Below are positions 36,294-47,299 of a stretch of DNA of 64,000 bases, piece after piece. The notes beneath the pieces were generated by a model. That model searched no databases. It saw only the letters and a list, made by a program, of their open reading frames with translations, and was not told the DNA's origin. Location: contig QJNS01000205.1 of NCBI GenBank assembly GCA_004154925.1, forward strand, positions 83,098 to 147,097, in the 5' to 3' direction. The stretch's first letter is position 1, and each line of letters starts with the position of its first letter. Source of the stretch: Monosporascus cannonballus. Taxonomy: Eukaryota > Ascomycota > Sordariomycetes > Xylariales. The position numbers and the translations under genes were made by a program.

Positions 36294-37635
36294 ATGGTGT
36301 ATACCCAGACGCTTGCTGGGCGACTTTGCTTGACATTTGTCTTGACCTTTGCGGCCGCGTCGGTTCTGTACAGAAGGTGAGTATCCATGGTTGGCGCATT
36401 GAGTCATCAGTCCCTGCCCCAGGTCCTCGACGGCCCTAAATTTGAAACCATAGTGATCCCTCTGCGGGAGCCCCTCTTCTTTCTCGCCAGGATGACCTCC
36501 CAGAAGCCGAGTGCGACGCACCTTGTGAGCTGGGCGGCCCCTGTAGCTCGTTCATCTGCCCGCTCGCAGACGTCTGGAAACGAAGCCCCTAAGTGAGGGA
36601 GGATTCAGTGGCGAGCCCGCGCAGCTTAACAGTACTTCTATTGAGTCGCGTCATGCCCTCGTGAAGAGGTTATTTCGATACAGTACAACCTCGAGTGAGT
36701 ATACTGGCGACAGGAGGCCAACCAGGCAAGAGATTGATGCCTACCTACCAGGAGTTTGGCAAGGCGGCGAGATTGCATATTTTGGAACTGTTCACAACTT
36801 TTTCTCAGGTATGCTGAATGACGCGGCAGGGAGCCACGTCCATGCTATTTCTTCGTTGTCATTGAATTTATTGGATGTCCGGGGACTGACTCAAGTGTGT
36901 TAACAGGGGCTGACGAAAGGGCCGTGATGCGCCAGAGAGCTTCCGGGAACGAGCCATTTCAATTTGGCACAGGAGGGCTCCATGGGTGTACAATGGTACG
37001 TTATTAAGACTTCTGGGGCGCGCGTGTGGGCCGACTAACATGTCAACTACAGGTAGCCATCATCTCGAATAGGGGTGTCTGGATGGTAAGTTGGACTGAA
37101 GTTGCCAGTCCCGGCTTACTGATGGAGTACGCTCATCTCTCGGCATTGTGACAGGCACACTTCTGGGAAATATACTCGAATGGGCCCAGGGAGTCGATTC
37201 TACGCGCAATACCGCGTTTAGAGAGAGGGTTCTCGACGCAATGCAAGGCAACCCAGTTACAAGACCGACGCCGAATCAGTCTGGAAAGCCATATATTCCT
37301 CCAAACGGTCCCGCAGTGAACCCAGACCTCTTCAAACAAGACAGCGACGAGACAAAATTGATTTTTATGACCCCGACCAGGGATGGAAAGCAGCTAGGCT
37401 TGGGGAATCTCTTGTATACCAATCGCGTGGCCGAGATTCAGAGCACTGTCCGCCGTATCCTTGGCAGAATTAGGGTGAGGGAATGGGTACCCGTGGGTGA
37501 CCCGTGGGAACCTACCCCCCAAAAAAAAACCAACAGGTCACTCATAAAAGATTTCAAAAAAATTTCCGTAAGTAGTTCGTAGGTTTTTTCAAATATTTTA
37601 AAATACCCCCGAGTCACCCATGGGTAAAGAAATAA
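36294..37635 (+). pseudogene. Secreted-protein gene with frame breaks and a MITE at its 3' end
   Basis: Start ATG 36294; residues 1-27 form a signal peptide (R-L-C-L-T-F-V-L-T-F-A-A-A-S). Model: exon 36294-36376; intron 36377-36453 (GTGAGT..TAG); Cys-rich stretch (E-C-D-A-P-C-E-L-G-G-P-C) to about 36585; then T-R-Q-E-I-D-A-Y-L-P-G and H-A-I-S-S-L-S-L-N-L-L-D-V to 36900; then G-G-L-H-G-C-T-M up to 36995; intron 36996-37052 (GTACGT, CTAAC branch, CAG); exon 37053-37085 (V-A-I-I-S-N-R-G-V-W-M); intron 37086-37154; then A-H-F-W-E and a C-terminal domain. Three frame changes separate these parts, all equal to one missing base. From memory, the G-C-T-x-V-x-I-[IV]-S-x-R-x-V-W-M-x-H-F-W-E signature occurs in fungal secreted proteins of unknown function. 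Without the MITE the stop is 37633-37635. Confidence 0.62.
37490..37624. mobile_element. 135-bp MITE with TA duplication
   Basis: Flanked by TA at 37488-37489 and 37625-37626. Terminal inverted repeats CCCGTGGGTGACCCGTGGG (left) and, reversed, CCCATGGGTGACTCGGGGG (right), 15 of 19 matching. The interior is A/T-rich with no coding capacity. The TA duplication fits a Tc1/mariner-type non-autonomous element. It sits in the last codons of the secreted-protein gene and replaces the original ending (W-V-K-K-stop) with a run-on to a stop at 37580-37582. Confidence 0.72.
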
Positions 37636-38608
37636 TCTGAAATAATCGTATACAAGTAGTAAGTCAAAATCTTGAAGTATACGGTAAAATAATAAGAAAT
37701 AATCACATATAACTAACAATCGAAATTTATTAATCATATAAAAATTTTGAGTATTATAAGTAAATTAACGCCATAACCTGCTTGTACTAAACATATTTAA
37801 ATCGCATTCTTAACTAAGCTATTAAGCTAAATCCCAAGTACTGTTATTCCGGCGATTTCCTTTCTTTTGATTATTTCGAATCCATTTTTAGCCGATTTAA
37901 TACCTGGTTTTCGAAAACAAATTCCTGATAATTATATTTAAAAGCTTGTTAGGCCATTATAATTACCACAAATTTGTCTGACGAAATCTATATGGTTTTT
38001 TTATTTCAGTAATTCGTTTTTTATAAAAAATATAAAAATCATTTATTATAAAAAATTATGTTATTTTATAATTATTTTTAAAAAAGGAATTATTTTCGAA
38101 AAAGCTCAAGAAATAATAATTTAATTATTTTCTGTAGAACGATTATAATGTTTTTTTTGGAACCGTATATTAATATTAAATATATATAATTTCGCGAATT
38201 ACTTAATAAAAACATGCTTTAGGTATTATTAATAATTAGTCAAATTAGTAATATCGAATTTCGCGTAACGTTCGAATTACACAAAGTTAATTTTAAATTT
38301 TCAAAATACTAATAAAATAATTTTACTTAATTGAAAAAAACAGCATAACGTAAGCTAAATATAGATAAAAACTGCTGGCTTTTTCCAAAAAGCTATATTT
38401 TTTTAGCTAAAGCCTTTTTAAAAAAGAGCCTATAATAACTAAGCGGTTTGCTACTATATTTGCCGCCTATATTAAAAAGTTATTAATATTAACCTGATTA
38501 ATATAAAGCGCATAATATTGTATTAAAAATTCTTTTAAAATTATTGTATGAAATTCTTAATATAATTACACATGTGGTTATAAATAATTAATAAAGTTAA
38601 TAGGTTAA
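37627..38608. other. AT-rich stretch, nothing recognised
   Basis: About 980 bp between island 1 and nest II. It begins with short imperfect repeats of gaaataatc / agtatacg / gtatac type (37630-37730) and continues as TpA-rich sequence with no LTR, gag, pol or transposase similarity I can see. A minus-strand frame at 37438-37737 spans the MITE and these repeats and is not a gene. Confidence 0.6.
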
Positions 38609-38973
38609 TATAACGGCTATGCGGTTTAACCAACTATTAAACCTAAGTCGTCCGGGTTTACATTGGTAAAAGTATTATGAGATTTTAAGAAACAAAAATT
38701 ACTTAATTACGTTTCGTAATGCCAAAAACGTTTTGAATAACGAAATTATACTGTAAGCTGATATCATTTAAATAAACAAATAATAAATATATATTTTAAT
38801 TCTACTATTATTATGTATTTTTGCTTAACAAGGTTTTGTTAAACGGTTACCTAATATTTATTACTCGTACTTATTAAACTTTTACAAAGCGTTTATTACG
38901 TAGCTTAGAATAATGTAATTTCCTAATCCTAACTTAACTGTTCTCATAGGTCAAGTTCGGTTATGTCGTAATA
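38609..38973 (-). repeat. G1-d 3' LTR
   Basis: 365 bp, plus-strand view TATAACGGCTATGCGG ... GTCGTAATA. Internal pyrimidine-rich sequence follows (38974-38995, tcatttttctttttc), the polypurine tract of the minus-oriented element. Confidence 0.88.
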
Positions 38974-38999
38974 TCATTTTTCTTTTTCTAAAATTTTAT

Positions 39000-39640
39000 T
39001 CTCAATCTTAACCTTTTTTAAATTTAATACTATTTGTTTTTAACATATTAAAATGCGTTATTAAAAATTGTCGTTAAGCTATATTTTTTACTATCTGGCG
39101 GCAAAATATATTTTTTATTTTTTTACGAGTTGAATTCTGAAGTTTTATCGTAGTTTTTATATTTTTTAAGTCTTAAAAATCCGAAATAAAAAAAACGTTT
39201 CCAATTGCAAAGCCTACGTTAAACGCGGATGGTTTTATGACAGAACCAGCATTTCTTTTTCGTCTTTGAAAAATATCCGCGTCGAAAATTAATGTTTAAA
39301 ACGAAAAAAGGTTTTTGCGAAAAAATATTGTTTGGAATTATAAAAACGGTATTAATAAAAAATAAACGAGACAATTGCGCGTTTAATCCGTTTTTGAAAA
39401 TAAAAAACTTTTTTTTCGTTTAAAAGAAATAAAAATGGTAAATAAAATTGGTATAACGGAAATTATAATCGTTAAAGGGGTTAAAGGAGCAAAAGCGTTA
39501 GGAGTAAGTTAACGTCGAGGCTTTTATGGCCGTATTAATTCCCCTTGCTGGTCTCATAGACTGGTCCGGTATCGGCAATACCGATTGGTCCGTGGAAAAT
39601 GCTAGTTGAGACGCAATTATACTTAGTGGTTCCGTCGTTA
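39000..39640 (+). pseudogene. G1-d antisense ORF remnant
   Basis: Plus-strand remnant collinear with the G1-c antisense frame. The Cys-cluster region at about 39220-39330 is badly decayed; the Lys/Glu/Gln stretch lies at about 39430-39510. The tail, at about 39555-39610, is GC-normal and reads I-D-W-S-G-I-G-N-T-D-W-S-V-E-N-A-S, with a repeated Asp-Trp-Ser. The survival of this tail in an otherwise ruined copy is notable. Confidence 0.5.
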
Positions 39641-39644
39641 TTGA

Positions 39645-42600
39645 TAAAAATTCTTTAATAAACGCTGGGCGCCAATAAGGTTTTGAGCAGATTTTGAGAT
39701 GTTTTTAGAGTCCAGATATTTTTTTTATTTAAATGGGTATTACCTAAGTTCTTTTTCTTTCGTATCGAATATTTTCTTTATTTTATATACTTACTTATAT
39801 TTTACTTTTACGTCGTTTTGTATTATATATATCTTGATGGTATTTGTTCTTAAATTAAAAAATAAAATATGAAAAATTGGATGAAATTTAACTTTTGATA
39901 AAGGTTCTAACCGGTATTTATTTTCTAAAGTTTTCTTGGTGATTTTATATAGTCTAATATATTTGAAATTCAGTCTTTTCTGAGGTCATTTTGTTTAAAT
40001 GTTTTTTATAGCGAAGCAGATTATTTTCTCTTTTTCGAAAGTTAATTATTTTAACCTTTTTTTGATTATAATAATTGTTTATTCAATTTTGTAAGAATTT
40101 CAATTTTATTTTTCTTTTCTAGTACAGCTATTTAAGTTATTTTGATATAAGGAAAGCTTTAACGATAATTATTTTATCGTTTCGTATTTCTTTATAATTT
40201 TCCAGGGAAAACCCAGGGTTAACCTTCGCAGGTATTATTTTGACACTTTTATAATCACTAGTTTTATGCGTTAGTTCTGTAATTAATGATTTTTTAACTC
40301 GGTTATTTTATTTGTAATCAATATAAAATCGTAAGTAGATTTTTAAGGTTTGGCTTATTTATTTTGTTTGTTTATTTGTTTATCGTTTAAACGCCCTGGA
40401 TAATTTGTAATTAAGGCCGATTTATATTATAAAACCGTGTCGAAATTTAAATGCGAATATTAATCCTGTATTTGAAAAAATTTTTATTAGTAGTCCGTAT
40501 ATATTAAATATGTCTCTAAAAGAAGTATATGTTACTTAGTCAGTATTCGTACTCTTATAATACAGCAAGAAATAGGAAGATTTGGTAAATCGATTAACTA
40601 TTACGAAAATACTCTTGTAATATACTTTTTAACGGGATTGTCAGATATAAGAAATTTGAAAATAAAGTCCAATATAATTAAATATTAAGGTTGCTTTATG
40701 TTTAATAACATTTGTAATTTTCCGTATGGCTTACATCGTTATATCTTAATATTCTTAGAAACGTTGTACCGTTATCGTACTTTCTATATTATTGTTTTTA
40801 TCTTAAAATATATAAATATATTAAAGTCGTTTTAAGATTTTGTAAATCCCTAGATATTTACGTAACTGATGTTCGTATATTTTTCGTACTTAATCTTCCT
40901 TGTATCTTTTTAAAAACCTGTGTTTTGTTTTTTTTTAGCCTTTTAGAAAACCGTCGTTATAAGACTTGATTTTTTTTAATATATATCAAAAGACATTGCT
41001 CGAATTGTCGCCATCTGTCGTAAACGTAAATATCCTTTAATGATAATATTAAAAATTAGAGAACTAAATTTAATTAATACTTTTCGAAATCTGGTCGTTT
41101 GTAAAATATATTAATTTTGCCGTTTTCTGAACCAGGTTTTTAAATAAGAAAGAAATTAATGTTCACCAAATTTTCTACGTATTTTAATTATCGTTCTTTA
41201 AGCTCTCTAGTCGTAATAAAACTGGTAAATTTCTGGTAATTCGTATAAACTTTAACGTAATACAATTCTGCTTTTAAAAAGTGTTTAAATTCTTAAAATA
41301 CCATATTAATACCTATAAATTTCTGATTTAAATTGCCGTAATTGAGTTCCGTTTTTTAGCTTATATTAATAAAATATAATGGATACTAATTTGCCTTAAT
41401 TATTTCGCTATCCGATTACTACTCTTAATATATAATTCGAAATATCGGTTTTTAGCTTAACGAAATAAGTTAGATCGTGTATAATTAACATTAGTGTGCT
41501 AATAATTACATCCTTGATTTCCTAAAACGCTTTTTCGATTCCAGACATCTATTTAAACTTTTTTCTTTCTTTATAAGATTAGTTAAAAGTATAAATATTC
41601 TGTGAAATTTCGAATAAACCTTCTATAATAATTGGCGAATCTCAGAAACACCTCGAGCTTTTCAACTATCGTTGGCGTTTGCTATTTTATAACTATAACG
41701 ATTTTCTTTAGGTCTATCTTAACGTATTCTATTGTAATAATATGTCTCAAAATTTTACTTTTTAACTAGAAAATTAACTCTTTTTTACGTTAATGAATAT
41801 TCTTACGTATTATAAATCTTGAAGCATTTGATAAACGTTTTTGATATATGTTTTTTTAATTGCCGAAAAAAATAAAAATATTATTAAAATAACATACCAC
41901 AAAAACGTCGAAATATTCGCAGAATACATAATTAATTATTTATCGAAAGATTGCTAATACGTTCGTAAGCTTTATTTGTATAATTAAAATTTCTAACAGT
42001 CCGTATTTCGTTTTAAAGGCTGTTTTCTATTTATATTCTTTTTTAATCCTGATAAGCTTATATCTATTTTTAAAGTCGAATACTGTAAACTATTTAGCTT
42101 CGTAAAATCAGTTTTGAATTTCTATATTTAAATGTAATAACGTTTAATTCTTAATAATAAATTAGTTTAACTATCGATAATTAACTATAAACTACAATTC
42201 TCTGTTTCATTTAAGTTCGAAACATATATGGTAATTTGTTAGTAGTTTCGAAAGTTAAATATATCCTTTTTATAACCGATTTTTCTAGTATTTTTTAACA
42301 ACGCACAACTTATTTCCGCTAAAATTATAAATAAGACAAAACTTCGTCAAAACGCTTTTTTTAAGAATTATTTCATAATCTCAATCGTTATATTTCCGTA
42401 TTTTCTTATCGAGCTTTTTTCTAAGGAACTACTTATATCTATAGTTTTATAATAATACATTTATTAAATTTTCTAACATTTAAGACTATAATGCTAAATC
42501 GTTATTTCGTTAGCGTAATTTCGCTTTAATAATAATAACAATATATCGTATTTTTCTTTAATACCTATTTTTTTCTTATATTTTGTTCCTTTAAGTATTA

Positions 42601-43000
42601 ATGTTTCTGTTACATCGTTATTTCTATATTTGTTGCTATTTTCGATCAAATATTAAAATTTTATATTTTTCTTTTATTTGTTAATGAGAAATACAACGAA
42701 TTTTACCTAAACAGGTTTTCCGTTAATCAAAACTTTATACTGGCGTATCCATAATAATCATAAAATCATATCGTAATTCCTAAAAAAACAAAATTGAAAA
42801 AATTATCTGGTATTGTTTTTAAATAAAAGTTTCGAAATAATTAATTTCGGGTATAAATTTCCCGTCATAGTAAACGAATTCCTAACTTTCAATATTCGTA
42901 ACTGTATAAAGTTTTAACTTATATCTTTATACTAATCTAAGCCCGTTAAGCACATCCGGTACAATATATTTTCCGTTCAGAGCTCCGTAATTCACTATTG
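39645..43000 (-). pseudogene. G1-d pol remnant
   Basis: Minus strand. The RT box at 41880-41891 reads Y-F-N-N instead of Y-L-D-D: both catalytic Asp are Asn and Leu is Phe, each by a G-to-A or C-to-T change. Integrase about 40000-41100, RNase H about 41200-41560, protease about 42700-43000, chromodomain about 39645-39900. Confidence 0.7.
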
Positions 43001-43683
43001 CGGTATATCAATATATTTCGATTTATATATCCAAGGTAATAAGGTTATTAACGGCTTTTATCATCGCGTTTAAAGCTCTTTTTAAAACTTTCTTCTAATT
43101 TCTTACAATATCGTTATTTTGCGGTTTTTTATAAGTAATCTTCTTTTTTTAACTCTTTTACGAATTTCTCGAACCGTATTTATATCTCTGTATATAAGGC
43201 GTTAACCTGTTATATCTATCGTTATTGTTAGCGTCCTAGTTTTTCGAACTATAATAATTATTCTTAATTTTGCTATAATTCGTTTCCCTATTTGGTAAAC
43301 TACTGTTTTATGGTTTCGATAATATTTTATTGTATGTCGTATGGCTTATCATTTTACAGTTCGTCTATAAACTGCCGTTTTTTTAATAACCTTTTTTTAT
43401 TTATATCTGTAATAAAAGCCAACTGAAAATGAAAATCCGTAATGGCCTTTAGTAATTCTTTTTTACCGTATGCTAAATTAACTTTTCTTTCGTTTAATAA
43501 TTATATCATTCGTAATAGCAGAAAAAGTCTTTTTACGGATATTGTTTTTTAGGCTAATTTTTTACCTCGGCTAACTAGTAAATATTATCTTTTAGGGCTA
43601 TAAATCGTAAATATCTATATTATTATTCATCGTTTTTGTTATTTCTAGTTCGGTTTGGAAAATTAAATCTTTTACAATATATA
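43001..43683 (-). pseudogene. G1-d gag-protease joint segment
   Basis: Minus-strand sequence collinear with G1-b 11900-12585. It ends at the TACAG target site of G1-e (43684-43688). No open frame remains. Confidence 0.7.
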
Positions 43684-43688
43684 CAGTG

Positions 43689-44071
43689 TTACGACCTAAC
43701 AAGCTCCGGCCTCGAGAAACGGTCAAACAAGGATTATACGGACCACCCCATGGGTAACGTAATGGTAATTATTGCCAAGCCGGTAATTATTAATAATTAA
43801 AAGTGTTCCGAAGAGATTATAATTATTGCTGGCTGCGTAATTATAGGTAATCAAGCCAGGAAGAAGAAAGACATATATTTTTATTATTTTTATATTTTAG
43901 ATAGTAGCAGTTTGCAATATTTGTTAATAATAATTCGTTATTTAAGGTATTTTTAGTAATACGAGACGTAATACGTTATTGTATTTAATGTTCAGATTTT
44001 CACGATATTCCTGCTAGTATAAATCCGTACGATTAAGGTTTAATAATTGGTTAAACCTTTTAGCCGTTGTG
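43689..44071 (+). repeat. G1-e 5' LTR
   Basis: 383 bp, TGTTACGACCTAACAAGC ... TTAGCCGTTGTG. The following bases (44072-44090, cgttgtaaacctttg) are the start of the internal region and probably include the primer binding site; the tRNA or self-priming mode cannot be decided by eye. Confidence 0.9.
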
Positions 44072-44183
44072 CGTTGTAAACCTTTGTTTAATAATACCGT
44101 TAAATTTTAAGTAATACCGATTAATACCATATTTACCAGCAAGTAGCCCGAATAACCCATTTACTAGGTTTCTGATAACTCGG

Positions 44184-44596
44184 TGTTACGACCGGACAAG
44201 CCACGGCCTCCAGAAACGGTCGCAACAGGAAGGCCAAAAAAACTATGTGGATCAGGTTACGTGATGGATTACCAACTTACTGGTAGTGAGCTAGTAAGCC
44301 GGATTACCAACTTACTGGTGGTAAGCCAATAAGCCGGATTACTAACTTACTGGTAATAAGCCAGCTAAAGGAAAAGGATATATACGCTTATTAATTCCAT
44401 AATTTAGATAATTTTAACTTATAATATTTATTAATATCAAATATTTGCATTATAATAATTCGTTACCTAAGGCACCCTTGGCATTACGAAACGTAATACG
44501 TTACTGTATTTATTGCTCAGATTCCCACGATACTCCTGCCAACATAAACCGGTCGACTTAAAGTTTAATAGTTGGTTAAACCGCCTAGCCGTCACA
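44184..44596 (+). repeat. Solo LTR of a G1 relative, weakly RIP-mutated
   Basis: 413 bp, TGTTACGACCGGACAAGCC ... CCTAGCCGTCACA, flanked by CTCGG (44179-44183) and CCCGG (44597-44601), a 5-bp duplication with one C-to-T difference. The interrupted gag start of G1-e continues at 44602. No internal region is present, so it arose by LTR-LTR recombination. It keeps normal CpA/CpG and is the best-preserved LTR of the window. Confidence 0.92.
44267..44371 (+). repeat. 35-bp tandem repeat inside the solo LTR
   Basis: Three units beginning GATTACCAACTTACTGGT (44267-44301, 44302-44336) and a diverged GATTACTAACTTACTGGT (44337-44371). The other G1 LTRs have a shorter, differently diverged version (gtaattactgccaagcc). 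An LTR promoter-side repeat of this sort often changes copy number; any regulatory role is inference. Confidence 0.88.
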
Positions 44597-45492
44597 CCCG
44601 GATATTGGAATAAAATCTGAGAAAAAAAGGGAAAAGCTTCGGCTTTTTTGCGAAGAAGTGTTTCGACGACTTGATATTATAAACGAACGTATTTTTAAGC
44701 TTCAAAAAGATAATAATGATTTTACGACGTTTCTTTAAGCCGCTTATGAAAAGCTTAAGAAGAAAAAAAGATTCTCAAAAAAAAAAGTTTTTTCGAGTAA
44801 GCCAGGTTATTTAGCTCAATTCCACCAAGGATTTAAAAAAGGTTTTTAAACTTTTTAAGCCAGAATTTTTCGATGGAATTTTAATTAAGTTATAATTATT
44901 TTTCATTTAATGGCAAATATATTTTGAGTATTTTCTTATTTGACTTATTATATTTATTATACATATCAAATTTATATTTGAACTTTTTACTGGAAATACG
45001 GTTATTTAGTTCGAGCCCGTTATAAGAAAGTACGTTATTTTGTCGGTTAAGAAACGAAACCCAGAAACGGTGTAAGTTTATAGCAATTACGAACAATTCG
45101 AAAAAGTATTAACGAAAGTTTTCGGAATAGTAAACGAAAAAATAAAAGACGAAATGTAAATTTAGTAAATATAATAAAAAGGATTAATATTTAGTTATGG
45201 TATTACGTTGGTTTAGTTAATAACTAAATTAAATTAGGGGCAAAAAATATTAATAATTAAGTTTTTTAACAGCTTAAAAAAAGAAGTTCAGGAAAAACTT
45301 TTCAAGTTCGATTAACTTAATTATTTGTTAGATTATATCGTTATGGCTGTTAAAATTGCCGATCGATAATACGTATAGCGCATTAAAGGTATAAAAGAAA
45401 AAGAAAAAAATGATAATAAATCCCGACACGCAATTAATATTAAAGTTTTCTGACGTAGTAACATTTTTTGTAGCATAGAATTAGAATTTATG

Positions 45493-45868
45493 TATTACGA
45501 CCCGACAAGTTCCGGTCTCAAAAAACGGTCAGGCAGGAGCACACGGGCCACCTCCCGGGTTACGTAACGGTGATCACTGCCAAGCTAGTGATTATCAGTG
45601 ATTAAAGGTGATCCCAAGTAATCGTAATTATTACCAAAGGCGTAATTACGAATAATTAAGCCAAAAAAAGGATATATACGTTTATTAAATCTATAATTTA
45701 AATAATTTTAGTTTGCAACATTTATTAATACAAATTATTTGCGATAATCGGATATTAAAAAACGTAATATATTATTATATTTAATCCTTAAACTTTAACG
45801 TTATTTTTGATAATATAAACCCGTTAACTTAAGGTTTAATAATTGGTTAAACCTTATAGTTTGTTATA
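45493..45868 (+). repeat. G1-f 5' LTR
   Basis: 376 bp, TATTACGACCCGACAAG (TG to TA) ... TTGTTATA (CA to TA). A TATA-like aggatatatacg is at about 45669-45680, as in the other plus-oriented LTRs. Confidence 0.9.
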
Positions 45869-47100
45869 CGTTATAAACTTTTATTTAATAATACCGTTAA
45901 ACTTTGAACAATATTTAACATTATTAAAATATTGATTAACGTTTAGGAAACCCTTATTTAGGAATTTTAAATTCGAATTCGGGAATTAAAGAAAAAAGTT
46001 CGATAAGTTAGAGTTATGTTACTTGCCTAATTTTCTTTCGCCCGTATAAAGCCTAAAAAGCTGGAGGCTTACGATAAAAAAGGTAATTTTTAAATTCTTT
46101 TAATTTAAGGACGAATTTATTTTGGTTTTCTAAATTTTAATAACTTAACGGATATAGTCATAATAGTAAAAATATGCTTAATAAAAATACGGTTAATTAT
46201 TTTAAACTTATTTTAAGAGGTTTTCTAAAAATAAAAAAAGTAAAAAAAAAGAATTTTATTAATAAGATCTTTTTAATTTATACCAATTTTAAATATACAG
46301 TGCGCGATAATTTTAATAATCCGGATAAAAATAATTTACGGCGTAATAATTCCTGTAATTGAGACAAAAAGAATTCGCGTCCAAATACGCCGTAACCTTT
46401 AAAAATCTTACCGCTAAGGCCGCATAAAAAGATAAGGAAACCGATACCCTTATTAATATATTTTACAAAAGGCTAAAAAATAATATAAAAAATAAAATTA
46501 TTCAGATTAAGTAATTAATTATTTTGGATCGGTATATCGTAAAAGTAATTAAGATTAATAATTAACTGTTTAAGAAATAATAGAAAAAAAATAATATGCC
46601 TTACGTTTGGGATATAATAAGTTTAACCAGAGGAAAAAACGAAATACATTTTTTATTTCTTATGGGACGGCGTTAGGATTTATGGAATTCGGCGTTACCT
46701 AGAAATAAGATCAAAGCCAGATTAAATATTGTAATTATGGCAAAATGGACTATAAGGCTTATAAATATAAAAAACCTAAGAAATTACGATAAGATAACTG
46801 GATCCCTATACCGGAGAGATAATCTAGGAAGAATTAAGAAAACGATAGCAAAATTATTAACATAATCTAAACTAAATATATATCAAGTTTACGATAAAAG
46901 GTTTAATAAAAACCGTTATAATAAAACATTTAACGAAAAATGCAAAAAGTTACAAAAGCTGGCTTCATAAATATCGTAAGCATAATAAAAAAACATTATA
47001 AAGATAATTACACAAATATCAGAATTAAATAAAAAATATTTATCAGGGAATTTTTAATCGATATGGCAAAATATAGGCTACTTATTGTCGACGACGAGAA
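45869..47100 (+). pseudogene. G1-f gag with CCHC knuckle destroyed by transitions
   Basis: The knuckle at about 46731-46775 reads Y-C-N-Y-G-K-M-D-Y-K-A-Y-K-Y: one Cys remains, two have become Tyr, the Gly is Asp and the His is Tyr, all explained by C-to-T/G-to-A. It is followed by K-K-P-K-K-L-R, a TAA, and a P-I-P-E-R block. A conserved segment near 47060-47100 (I-V-D-D-E-N-I-P-I) also starts the window in G1-a. The 62-codon frame at 46174-46362 is not clearly gag. Confidence 0.7.
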
Positions 47101-47299
47101 TATCCCGATTACCAAAAATAAAAATAATATATTTACGTACGAATTATCCGTATGTATTATAAAGGATTTAATTGTTCAAACCGTACCAAGTATAACAAAA
47201 ATAATAAGTAATAATATCGATAATTTCGAACTATAACCCCGGAAAATATTTAATAGTTGGCCGAAATAAAAAGTTAACTTAAAAGAAAATAATAGCCGT

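Larger units (their letters stand above)
44072..45487 (+). pseudogene. G1-e gag, N-terminal part (split by solo LTR)
   Basis: Plus strand; the coding start region lies at about 44125-44183 and resumes at 44602. It is collinear with the preserved gag start of G1-b (reverse of 35068-34850): P-x-x-P-T-Y-x-x-x-x-x-x-x-P-D-I-G-I. The sequence decays downstream until it is cut by G1-f at TTATG. The minus-strand frame 44896-45096 is a shadow. Confidence 0.65.

Noticed and set aside
36049..36399. Three overlapping minus-strand frames in island 1 (36049-36399, 36206-36388, 36255-36521)
   Set aside because: They overlap the plus-strand signal peptide and intron 1 of a better-supported gene and show no conserved features.
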